7,089 bases of DNA from Bacillota bacterium (GCA_023421075.1 JAEZUM010000078.1:1-7089), one strand, 5' to 3'; counted from the stretch's first letter, positions 1 to 5,733 are shown. Notes: generated from the sequence alone by a model not told the origin. Numbers and translations: made by a program.

Positions 1-93
1 ATGACTCTTATAAGCTTTCATTCTCTTCAGCTTTCCAGTTCCTGTGATAGAGAAGCGCTTTGCTGCTGCTTTGCTTGATTTTAACTTGGGCAT
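1..93 (-). CDS. rpmI: 50S ribosomal protein L35, N-terminal 31 residues (cut by window edge)
   Basis: Reading from the ATG at 93 gives MPKLKSSKAAAKRFSITGTG followed by a lysine-rich stretch ending KAYKSH, the very conserved L35 N-terminus. L35 is a small basic protein of the large ribosomal subunit; the family is about 65 residues, so roughly half is present and the rest lies beyond base 1. The start is fixed by AAGGAGG at 101-107, 7 nt upstream. It lies 86 nt downstream of infC on the same strand, the standard infC-rpmI-rplT order, so rplT (L20) is expected just outside the window. No separate promoter is visible in the gap, so it is probably co-transcribed with infC. Confidence 0.96.
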   Translation of the reverse strand, partial: MPKLKSSKAAAKRFSITGTGKLKRMKAYKSH

Positions 94-117
94 GATATTT
101 CCTCCTTAATAATTAAT

Positions 118-165
118 ACAGCCGGAGAATGCAGGATCATGATACTGCCCCATCCGAAATGCTGT
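118..165 (-). promoter_or_regulatory. Irregular RNA hairpin between infC and rpmI
   Basis: In the minus-strand transcript three helices stack: ACAGC/GCUGU (165-161 with 122-118), CGGA/UCCG (156-153 with 126-123) and GCAG/CUGC (148-145 with 134-131). They are separated by a 4-nt one-sided bulge (157-160) and an internal loop. It ends 10 nt before the rpmI ribosome site. No U-run follows, so it is not an intrinsic terminator. L20 of related operons binds irregular stems in its own mRNA; whether this one is such a site, an RNA-processing site or a stability element is inference. Confidence 0.5.
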
Positions 166-179
166 TTAAATTTAGTATT

Positions 180-686
180 TTAACGTTTTTCTGTTAAGAA
201 CATAATCATGTTTCTTCCTTCGAGCTTTGCCGGTTTTTCAACAACAGCAATGTCCTCGAGTCTTTTAAAGAAATCGTCCAGGATTACCTTAGAGGCTGCT
301 GTATGAGCCATTTCACGACCACGGAAACGTAATGCAACCTTCACTTTATCACCGTGAGTAAGAAACTTGCGGGCTTGGTTTGCCTTTGTGTTGATATCAT
401 TCTCATCGATATTCGGTGATAAACGAATCTCCTTGACCTCGGTAACCTTTTGTTTCTTCTTGGCTTCTTTTTCTTTTCTAGCCAACTCATATCTGTATTT
501 GCCGTAATCGATAATCTTACAAACCGGTGGTTTCGCTGTCGGAGCTATTTTGACAAGGTCAAGATTAGCATCCTTTGCAAGCTTCATTGCATCCTTGGCA
601 GACATGATCCCTAACTGCTCTCCGTCCTCGCCAATCAGTCGAACTTCTTTGTCCCTGATCTGTTCATTAATCATTAAATCGCTAAT
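180..686 (-). CDS. infC: Translation initiation factor IF-3, probable ATT start
   Basis: IF-3 binds the 30S subunit, monitors start-codon and initiator-tRNA pairing and prevents premature 50S joining. The protein contains the family signatures EVRLIGEDGEQLGIM near the N-terminus, KPPVCKIIDYGKYRYE, the lysine-rich interdomain linker (KEKEAKKKQK), then the C-terminal domain with KEIRLSPNI and KVKVALRFRGREM. Counted from ATG at 674 it is 164 residues. The Shine-Dalgarno GGAGGT (700-695) is 20 nt from that ATG, too far, but 8 nt from an in-frame ATT at 686-684. Starting there adds M-S-D-L and gives 168 residues; a four- to five-residue extension is typical of IF-3. An AUU start is known for infC in Escherichia coli and makes IF-3 limit its own synthesis. 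The product is certain; the start is a strong inference. Confidence 0.97.
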   Translation of the reverse strand: MSDLMINEQIRDKEVRLIGEDGEQLGIMSAKDAMKLAKDANLDLVKIAPTAKPPVCKIIDYGKYRYELARKEKEAKKKQKVTEVKEIRLSPNIDENDINTKANQARKFLTHGDKVKVALRFRGREMAHTAASKVILDDFFKRLEDIAVVEKPAKLEGRNMIMFLTEKR

Positions 687-700
687 AGTACTGCACCTCC
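684..700 (-). promoter_or_regulatory. infC ribosome binding site that selects the ATT start
   Basis: GGAGGT occupies 700-695 on the minus strand and ATT occupies 686-684, with 8 nt between. No other purine-rich site lies near the ATG at 674; the bases just before it read AGCGATTTA. The spacing therefore favours ATT as the initiation codon. Confidence 0.75.
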
Positions 701-936
701 ATAGGTTATAAGTTAACTGTTACTGGGTTTCGCATGCTTTCTATTGTCTTTTAGACGATAAAAAAGGTGGATAAGAATATCCACCTTAAATGCACAATCA
801 CGTAATTATCTCTATACAGAAATATTATCGAAATCAAATAGCATTAACCCGTTCACAATAAATCACTTTACGCTATGGGTGAGAGATGGATTCTCTTCTT
901 TTTCCTCATAAATACTGTCACACAGTATTCACAGCT
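687..936 (-). promoter_or_regulatory. infC operon leader with attenuator (L20-leader type)
   Basis: About 250 nt of untranslated RNA precede infC. Near the 5' end is a hairpin AAUACUG/CAGUAUU (929-923 with 917-911, loop 922-918). An intrinsic terminator sits at 787-760. Upstream AUCCAUC (891-885) can pair with GGUGGAU (785-779), the 5' arm of that terminator, with one G-U pair. AGA (894-892) can extend the helix after a 2-nt bulge. That is an antiterminator on paper. In Bacillus subtilis, L20 controls this operon by premature termination in the leader, so the placement is expected. I did not recognise the L20-binding core itself. Confidence 0.6.
760..787 (-). terminator. Intrinsic terminator inside the infC leader
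   Basis: The minus-strand RNA has a perfect 10-bp stem AAGGUGGAUA/UAUCCACCUU (787-778 with 773-764), loop UUCU (777-774), running into UUUUUU (765-760). It lies 60 nt upstream of the infC ribosome site and downstream of the promoter. It would therefore end transcripts before infC, acting as an attenuator, not as the end of the preceding gene alone. Confidence 0.85.
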
Positions 937-941
937 TAATA

Positions 942-970
942 AATATAACATGCCGTACAAAATATGTCAA
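942..970 (-). promoter_or_regulatory. Sigma-A-type promoter of the infC operon
   Basis: On the minus strand, a perfect -35 TTGACA (970-965), a 17-bp spacer and -10 TATATT (947-942) preceded by TG one base away (extended -10). The predicted transcription start is near 935. It lies in the 45-bp gap directly after the ECF gene stop codon. Confidence 0.85.
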
Positions 971-1014
971 CTTATTTTTCTAACAAATATATTATCTTCC
1001 TTATTTATCTTAGG

Positions 1015-1638
1015 TTATCCAATCTGAATACCCGATTTTTTTGTAAATACATCGATTGCTTTCGATACCGCAGTTCCGACCACGAAGCAGATCAAGGCTT
1101 CAATAAGGCCATTTATCGTTACGAACAATACGATGAAATGAAATGGATTGGTCGCTCCTAAAGCGGTAACAATACCCTGGACATACTCTGTGTTGTAGAA
1201 CAACAATATAAAGGCAGACATAAATAATATCGTATTTAATAAAGCACCTGCCAGGTTTGCGGTTGCATGAGAAATTAACTTGGTACGGTCCCAGCGCTTC
1301 ATCGCTTTGAAGATTAAGCCGGTCAGCCGACCCATCAAAATACGTGTCACAACGCATAAGACAAAAGTTCCTACTACGCTGATCCCAAGCAGAGCAGCAC
1401 CCAAAGGACCACTAAAGGCTTGAATGAAGCTGGTAATACCGAATACACCGCCAAGGATTGCTCCTGCCGTGGGTCCAAGTACGATTGCACCTACCGCCAC
1501 AGGAACTACTAGTAAGGTAATCTCAAGACCGGGTGTTTTAATATAACCGAGTGGTGTAAATGCCATCAAAAGAATAATTGCCGTAAAAAGTGCGAGCTGA
1601 ACCATTTTTAAAGTACGTTTGTTTGTGATTGTTTTCAT
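1015..1638 (-). CDS. ECF transporter S component (vitamin/micronutrient substrate-binding membrane subunit)
   Basis: A 207-residue, very hydrophobic protein with about six membrane segments (roughly 10-31, 37-57, 58-78, 80-106, 124-150, 163-195). Helix 1 carries ALFTA (A16 and A20), the AxxxA motif by which S components dock on EcfT. The stretch TPLGYIKTPGLEITLLVVPV then GAIVLGPTAGAILGGVFG is typical of the ECF_trnsprt family. S components bind a specific micronutrient and work with a shared EcfA/EcfA'/EcfT energising module; no such genes are here, so it should use a module encoded elsewhere. The family style recalls PanT (pantothenate), but the substrate cannot be read from sequence. The start at 1638 is preferred over the in-frame ATG at 1650 because GGAGG (1648-1644) sits 5 nt before it. 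A long attenuator-like leader lies upstream. Confidence 0.85.
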   Translation of the reverse strand: MKTITNKRTLKMVQLALFTAIILLMAFTPLGYIKTPGLEITLLVVPVAVGAIVLGPTAGAILGGVFGITSFIQAFSGPLGAALLGISVVGTFVLCVVTRILMGRLTGLIFKAMKRWDRTKLISHATANLAGALLNTILFMSAFILLFYNTEYVQGIVTALGATNPFHFIVLFVTINGLIEALICFVVGTAVSKAIDVFTKKSGIQIG

Positions 1639-1660
1639 AGAATCCTCCATTCTGATTGTT

Positions 1661-1681
1661 CCAATCTATTGATAGTATTGG
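1661..1681 (-). promoter_or_regulatory. Small hairpin just upstream of the ECF ribosome site
   Basis: CCAAU-A-CUA/UAG-AUUGG (1681-1661, loop UCAA) forms 8 bp with one bulged A, 12 nt before GGAGG. A competing hairpin GAUUG-GAA-CAAUC (1666-1654) reuses its 3' arm. Both are short and AT-rich, so they may be chance. Confidence 0.3.
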
Positions 1682-1723
1682 TCAATTGTTGATTGAATAA
1701 TAGGAATACACCGAAGCAAAAGC

Positions 1724-1778
1724 ATAATAAAAGCACTGCTTCCTTCCGTCATAATTCTTTAGACGATCGTAGCAATGC
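1724..1778 (-). terminator. Intrinsic terminator inside the ECF gene leader
   Basis: The outer stem GCAUUGCU/AGCAGUGC (1778-1771 with 1740-1733, one G-U) closes an inner stem UCGUC/GACGG (1766-1762 with 1750-1746) across a small internal loop. The inner loop can add UAA/UUA. The 3' arm runs straight into UUUUAUUAU (1732-1724). It is 46 nt before the ECF ribosome site, so it would stop transcription before the gene: an attenuator position. Confidence 0.7.
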
Positions 1779-1966
1779 AAACTTTATCGTAATATAAACC
1801 ACATATTCAACAAAACAGCATATCAAAATCAGACTGTTGAATACAACCACGTTCAAGTTCCTGCCACAATCCCTGGGGTCAAGACTATATAGGGTGTCGA
1901 AAGCACTGTCGTCCTTCCCTGCTTTACCTGACTTCTTCCTTTCGCCCCACATCTGGGTGCGTTGGA

Positions 1967-1975
1967 ATTATAACA
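1967..1975 (-). promoter_or_regulatory. Extended -10 promoter of the ECF gene leader
   Basis: On the minus strand, TGT followed by a perfect TATAAT (1972-1967). No good -35 hexamer is found 16-18 bp upstream (the 17-bp position reads ATCAGA), which is common for extended -10 promoters. The predicted start near 1961 coincides with the first base of the first leader hairpin, which supports it. A second TATAAT at 2046-2041 lacks both TG and a -35. Confidence 0.6.
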
Positions 1976-2013
1976 GGATCACATATGGCTCTGATTAAGC
2001 ATGGTCAGTAACT

Positions 2014-2027
2014 TAAGAACTTTCTTA
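2014..2027 (+). promoter_or_regulatory. 14-bp inverted repeat upstream of the ECF promoter
   Basis: TAAGAA-CT-TTCTTA is a perfect 6-2-6 dyad centred about 50 bp upstream of the -10. It could be a regulator site, but it is AT-rich and single-copy, so chance is a real possibility. Confidence 0.25.
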
Positions 2028-2096
2028 TTATTCAATTGTGATTATATCATATATTATCCTTCTTAAAAAAGCAAGTAAAAATCGTTTCTGAGTAAT

Positions 2097-2933
2097 CTAC
2101 TGCGGTTGGCCCTGCTTCATCACCAGATAGGCATAGATGCTTCCACCAAGACCAAGGCCCATCATAATGATATAACTTATGGTTGATGCAGGAAAAATCA
2201 TTACCAGAAAGACGCTTGCATTGATTAACATGTGTAAGAGAATTGGTGCATAGATCGTACGATATCTGCGATAGATAAGGCCTAATACATATCCCATCAC
2301 AAATGCGTAAATTCCTTGAACGAGATTCCTATGATAGATACCGAAGAACATTGCTTGAAGCAAATTCGCGCCGTAGAATGGCAATACCTTTTTGGAACGA
2401 TATAATGTCACTCCGCGAAAGATCAGCTCTTCGGAAATCGGGGCTATCACTAAGGTATAGATCAGTACCAGAAGGAAATTACTGCCAAGAAGTCCTTCCA
2501 TGGTCTCACCATACTCTTCAAATACTCTAGGAAAAAGGGGCTGAATTATATTCATGGCACCTGAGAAGAAGAACTGGCTGCCAATTCCTAAGATCAAAAA
2601 ACAAATCAGGTTATTGCGAACAAAGAGCGTACGCCATTTTACCTTCTGCTCACCTCTTACCTCTGCATGGTACCAGAAGAAGAACACTATCCCACATATT
2701 AGTACAGAAGCCACCGAGATAATATAGATCATGTCCTGCGACATCATGTCCATGATCTCTACCGATAACCGACCAACATCCTTCAGTGCAGCTGTTCCCT
2801 GCGTTAAGCCAATATAAACTGCGATCATTACCTGATAGATGATTTGAAACAGATTTGCTACTACTATGATTATCGTAAACGCTGCCAAGAAAGGCATTAC
2901 ACTTGTCTTAAGGTAAATCAGTAATTTTTTCAA
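2097..2933 (-). CDS. CPBP-family intramembrane glutamic protease (CAAX-protease/Abi type)
   Basis: A 278-residue polytopic membrane protein with hydrophobic segments near 13-43, 68-88, 107-127, 151-166, 190-220 and 225-270. The three family motifs are present in order: EExxxR as E168-E169...R173 (SEELIFRG), FxxxH as F197...H201 (FFGIYH) and HxxxN as H234...N238 (HMLIN). This is the catalytic core of Rce1-like proteases, so it is probably active. Bacterial members have roles ranging from peptide or bacteriocin maturation and immunity to surface-protein handling; nothing adjacent indicates a substrate. The start codon is TTG at 2933, supported by GGGGAG (2947-2942) 8 nt upstream; the next in-frame ATG (MPFLAAF) would cut the first helix and lacks a ribosome site. 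A promoter lies at 3049-3021. No clear intrinsic terminator follows the stop at 2097. Confidence 0.9.
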   Translation of the reverse strand: MKKLLIYLKTSVMPFLAAFTIIIVVANLFQIIYQVMIAVYIGLTQGTAALKDVGRLSVEIMDMMSQDMIYIISVASVLICGIVFFFWYHAEVRGEQKVKWRTLFVRNNLICFLILGIGSQFFFSGAMNIIQPLFPRVFEEYGETMEGLLGSNFLLVLIYTLVIAPISEELIFRGVTLYRSKKVLPFYGANLLQAMFFGIYHRNLVQGIYAFVMGYVLGLIYRRYRTIYAPILLHMLINASVFLVMIFPASTISYIIMMGLGLGGSIYAYLVMKQGQPQ

Positions 2934-3020
2934 TATCTTTGCTCCCCATCTTGAGTATTACAACCATTCTAACACCTTTCGCTTCTGCTGCCAACCCAGA
3001 AATTATTAGTACAAATTGTT

Positions 3021-3049
3021 AGTATAGCGATAATTTAGTGCCTTATCAA
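3021..3049 (-). promoter_or_regulatory. Promoter of the CPBP protease gene
   Basis: On the minus strand, -35 TTGATA (3049-3044), a spacer of exactly 17 bp and -10 TATACT (3026-3021). The predicted start near 3014 gives a leader of about 80 nt. Confidence 0.75.
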
Positions 3050-3051
3050 TG

Positions 3052-3131
3052 TCTCAAAAATATCAGCTATTCAGATATTTTGTAAATCATGTATTCAAAA
3101 AATCAGCTTCACAGATATCTTGTGAAGCATG
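3052..3131 (-). repeat. Two tandem imperfect 40-bp repeats
   Basis: Copy 1 (3052-3091) and copy 2 (3092-3131) abut directly and match at 30 of 40 positions by eye. Each carries ATCAGCT, CAGATAT, TTGT and CATG at equivalent places. Copy 2 contains a perfect 8-bp inverted repeat; in copy 1 the dyad has decayed. The pair sits between the phosphorylase terminator and the protease promoter. Confidence 0.75.
3097..3128 (-). terminator. Second terminator-like hairpin downstream of cellobiose phosphorylase
   Basis: In the minus-strand RNA, GCUUCACA/UGUGAAGC (3128-3121 with 3113-3106) makes a perfect 8-bp stem with a 7-nt loop, followed by UGA and then UUUUUU (3102-3097). It comes right after the main terminator and may be a backup. 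The palindrome could alternatively be a protein-binding site. Confidence 0.5.
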
Positions 3132-3132
3132 T

Positions 3133-3183
3133 AAAAAGAAGAGCCTTTGCTCATAGTGGAGTCACTACTTTGCAAAAGCTCTT
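3133..3183 (-). terminator. Main intrinsic terminator of cellobiose phosphorylase
   Basis: The minus-strand RNA has AAGAGC/GCUCUU (3183-3178 with 3144-3139), one mismatch, UUUGC/GCAAA (3150-3146 with 3176-3172 as plus bases) and an apical UAGUG/CACUA stem. It is followed by C and UUUUU (3137-3133), starting about 40 nt after the stop codon. There is no T-run on the other side, so it works only for minus-strand transcripts. Confidence 0.85.
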
Positions 3184-3224
3184 ACGAAAGATCTTTATGT
3201 TAGAACTATTTTATCTTGAATCTG

Positions 3225-5663
3225 TTATCCAAGAACAACCTCAACCGTATGAGTCTTCTTGTCCCCTGCAAGTGGAATGATATTGCCGGCTACTTCCTTA
3301 CCGTCAACCGTCATCTTAGCAACACCCTTCGATACGTGGTTCGGGTTCTTTACGGTAATCTCATACTTATCTCCTCGGAACTCACGGGTTATACTGTAAC
3401 CATCCCATGCTTTCGGAATGGAAGGGTCTACCTGAAGACCGTCATATTCGGGCTTAATTCCGAGAATAGCCTGAGAGATCGCTACGAAGTTCCAGGACGC
3501 GGTTCCGGTTAACCAGGAGTTCTTAGCTTCACCGTGACGCTTTGCATCCTTACCAGCCACCATCTGAGAATATACATAAGGTTCCATACGATGGATCTCA
3601 GAATATTCTTCGGTGTAGGAAGGAGCAATTCTAGTAAAGTAATCAAAGGCCTTATCGCCTCTGCCCATCTGAGCTTCTGCAATCATAATCCATGCATTGT
3701 TATGACAGAAGATACCGGCATTCTCTTTATATCCGGCCGGATAAGTAGATATCTCACCATATTCCACATAATATTTTGTAAAGGCAGGATTCTGAAGCAC
3801 CAGTCCATATTTCGTTCCGAGTCTCTCCTCTACTGCATCAAGTGCCTGAAGTGCCTTACCATCCTCGGTACCACAGTTACCCATGATACAAAGACCCTGG
3901 GACTCAATAAAGATCTTACCCTCTTCGTTCTCATTGGTTCCAATCTTTCTGCCGTAGTCATCATAAGCACGAACAAACCAGGAGCCATCCCAGCCGTCTC
4001 TCATGATGACTTCACGCATCTTAGCAATCTCAGCCAGAATACGGTCAGCCTCTGCTTTATTACCAATCTTATTCATTAAGGTTACATATTCCTCACCAAT
4101 ATAACAGAACATACCGGCGATCATAACCGATTCTGCTACTCTTCCATCCTTACTGGTGGTTGTCTGGAAGGACTCTCCCGGCTCCGTAGAGAAGCAATTT
4201 AGGTTAAGACAGTCATTCCAGTCTGCACGGCCAATCAACGGAAGTCCATGCGGTCCGATATTATTGATGACATGATCCATGGATCGTTTCAGGTGATCTG
4301 CCAGCGGTGTACTGGTGGACTCATCGTTATCAAAGGGAGTCATTACATCAAGGATAGAGTAATCTCCGGTCTCCTTGATATATGCAACCACTGCAAGTAC
4401 AAGCCATAAGGGATCATCATTGAAGTTGCCGCCGATTTCATCATTTCCCTTCTTGGTCAGTGGCTGATATTGATGATATGCCCCGCCGTCCTGAAGCTGA
4501 GTGGATGCAAGATCAATAATTCTCTCTCTTGCACGATCCGGAATCTGATGAACAAAGCCAAGAAGATCCTGATTGGAATCTCGAAAGCCCATACCTCTAC
4601 CGATACCGGATTCGAAGTAGGAAGCACTTCTGGATAAATTAAAGGTAACCATACATTGATACTGGTTCCATACATTTACTTGACGATTTAATTTCTCATC
4701 GGCAGAGTTCACGTTGTACTTGGACAATAACTGATCCCAGTATGCACCAAGCTCAGCAAAAGCCTTGTCCACAGCTGCTGTTGTAGCATACTGGGCAATC
4801 ATTGCTTCCGCCTTCGTTTTATTTATAACATTCTTGCTCTCGAATTTCTCCTCGAAAGCATTCTCTACATATCCTAATAAAAATACGAAATCCTTTGTCT
4901 CTCCGGGTTCCAGATTGATCTCCAGACAGTGGGATGCAATCGGATGCCAGCCATCAGCAACGGAATTCGTCGACTTGCCTGCCATAACCACATCAGGGTT
5001 ATGGAAGCCGTTATAGGTTCCCATGAAGCTCTCGCGATCAGAATCAAAGCCGGCAATTGGAGCATTCACGGAGAAGAACGCATAATGATCACGTCTTTCC
5101 TTATACTCAGTCTTATGGTAAATAACCGAGCCCTTCACCTCAACTTCACCGGTATTATAATTTCTCTGGAAGTTGGTCGTATCATCCTGTGCATTCCATA
5201 AGCACCACTCCAGGAAAGAGAACAGCTTCACCTGTTTCTTCTTACCGGAAGTATTCTTAACAACCACCTTATGAACCTCAGCATTGGTATCGATTGGAAC
5301 GAAGAAGGTTATCTCAGTCTCAACGCCTCCCCGAGCGCCGGTAATCTTCGTATAACCCATACCATGTCTGCATTCATACTTGTCCAGGTCCTTCTTAATC
5401 GGAGCCCAGCCGGGTGACCATACATCTCCCTCATCATGAATATAATAATATCTTCCGCCGCCCAGATCCAAAGGTACGTTATTATAACGATAACGTGTAA
5501 TTCTACGAAGCTTTGCATCCTTGTAGAAGCTGTAACCTCCGGCAGTATTTGATATTAATGAGAAGAAAGCCTGTGATCCCAAATAATTGATCCAAGGATA
5601 AGGAGTGGTTGGTGTTGTAATAACGTACTCCTTATTTGAATCATCAAAATATCCGTATTGCAT
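3225..5663 (-). CDS. cbp: Cellobiose phosphorylase (GH94)
   Basis: This cytoplasmic enzyme splits cellobiose with phosphate into alpha-glucose 1-phosphate and glucose (EC 2.4.1.20), saving ATP in cellulose degraders. At 812 residues it matches the full length of clostridial cellobiose phosphorylase, and from memory the similarity is strong throughout: FFSLISNTAGGYSFYKDAKL in the N-terminal beta-domain (about 1-280), a linker helix region, and the (alpha/alpha)6 barrel (about 320-740) with SRSASYFESGIGRGMGFRDS. The catalytic segment is GRADWNDCLN (478-487, with D481 and D484; one is the general acid). Phosphate-site candidates are H654 (FCHNNAW) and the LTGTASW loop near 718-724. There is no signal peptide. 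The start is ATG at 5663 with AAGGAGGT (5680-5673) 9 nt away. It is a single-gene unit with its own promoter and terminator. Cellodextrin phosphorylase is larger, and chitobiose phosphorylase is less similar in these motifs. Confidence 0.95.
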   Translation of the reverse strand: MQYGYFDDSNKEYVITTPTTPYPWINYLGSQAFFSLISNTAGGYSFYKDAKLRRITRYRYNNVPLDLGGGRYYYIHDEGDVWSPGWAPIKKDLDKYECRHGMGYTKITGARGGVETEITFFVPIDTNAEVHKVVVKNTSGKKKQVKLFSFLEWCLWNAQDDTTNFQRNYNTGEVEVKGSVIYHKTEYKERRDHYAFFSVNAPIAGFDSDRESFMGTYNGFHNPDVVMAGKSTNSVADGWHPIASHCLEINLEPGETKDFVFLLGYVENAFEEKFESKNVINKTKAEAMIAQYATTAAVDKAFAELGAYWDQLLSKYNVNSADEKLNRQVNVWNQYQCMVTFNLSRSASYFESGIGRGMGFRDSNQDLLGFVHQIPDRARERIIDLASTQLQDGGAYHQYQPLTKKGNDEIGGNFNDDPLWLVLAVVAYIKETGDYSILDVMTPFDNDESTSTPLADHLKRSMDHVINNIGPHGLPLIGRADWNDCLNLNCFSTEPGESFQTTTSKDGRVAESVMIAGMFCYIGEEYVTLMNKIGNKAEADRILAEIAKMREVIMRDGWDGSWFVRAYDDYGRKIGTNENEEGKIFIESQGLCIMGNCGTEDGKALQALDAVEERLGTKYGLVLQNPAFTKYYVEYGEISTYPAGYKENAGIFCHNNAWIMIAEAQMGRGDKAFDYFTRIAPSYTEEYSEIHRMEPYVYSQMVAGKDAKRHGEAKNSWLTGTASWNFVAISQAILGIKPEYDGLQVDPSIPKAWDGYSITREFRGDKYEITVKNPNHVSKGVAKMTVDGKEVAGNIIPLAGDKKTHTVEVVLG

Positions 5664-5704
5664 GTAAAATATACCTCCTTATAGCTATTTGTACTCCATT
5701 CCTC

Positions 5705-5733
5705 ATTATATTATACCTTATCCTCTATTTCAA
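5705..5733 (-). promoter_or_regulatory. Promoter of cellobiose phosphorylase
   Basis: On the minus strand, -35 TTGAAA (5733-5728), a 17-bp spacer and -10 TATAAT (5710-5705). A second overlapping TATAAT at 5715-5710 lacks a -35 at the right distance. The transcript should start near 5698. Two abutting CGGTT repeats (5742-5738 and 5736-5732) overlap the -35 and may be a regulator site. No clear catabolite-responsive (cre) dyad is visible. Confidence 0.75.

Larger units (their letters stand above)
1639..1961 (-). promoter_or_regulatory. Long structured leader of the ECF gene; candidate riboswitch or attenuator of unknown class
   Basis: About 320 nt separate the predicted transcription start from the ECF start codon, with no convincing ORF. 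The 5' part (1861-1961) is clearly more GC-rich than its flanks and folds locally: CGC-A-CCC/GGG-GCG (1961-1955 with 1948-1943), GGG/CCC plus AGGAC/GUCUU (1919-1911 with 1885-1876) enclosing GUG/CAC (1906-1904 with 1896-1894). Further down, UAUUCAAC can pair with GUUGAAUA (about 1842-1803). An intrinsic terminator follows at 1778-1724. RNA 1918-1900 nearly duplicates the terminator 3' arm (1747-1730) and can capture the terminator 5' arm. I looked for FMN, TPP, cobalamin, THF, preQ1, SAM, lysine, T-box and glmS signatures and recognised none. Confidence 0.6.

Noticed and set aside
964..1161. 65-codon plus-strand ORF over the infC promoter and ECF 3' end
   Set aside because: It begins inside the infC promoter, lacks a ribosome site and runs antisense to the ECF gene.
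1736..1748. CGGAAGGAAGCAG, resembling the conserved tip of SRP RNA
   Set aside because: The flanking bases do not pair as the SRP helix requires, and the stretch is explained as the 3' arm of the leader terminator.
1749..1952. 67-codon minus-strand ORF in the ECF leader
   Set aside because: It has no ribosome site before its ATG (the preceding bases are the first leader hairpin), an implausible composition, and overlaps the folded domain and terminator. Treated as untranslated RNA.
2041..2046. TATAAT on the minus strand as an alternative ECF promoter
   Set aside because: No -35 or extended -10 element at the right distance in an AT-rich stretch; the TGT-TATAAT at 1975-1967 is better placed.
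3052..3131. Repeat pair as a CRISPR fragment
   Set aside because: The two units abut directly with no spacer, differ at 10 of 40 positions and have no cas genes nearby.
3089..3280. 63-codon plus-strand ORF across the repeat and terminator
   Set aside because: It runs through the palindrome, the terminator stem and the phosphorylase 3' end; no ribosome site.
3534..4079. 181-codon plus-strand ORF inside cellobiose phosphorylase
   Set aside because: It is a shadow of the real gene on the opposite strand, with no ribosome site and a cysteine- and histidine-rich composition unlike a real protein. The other antisense ORFs in 3216-5518 are rejected for the same reason.
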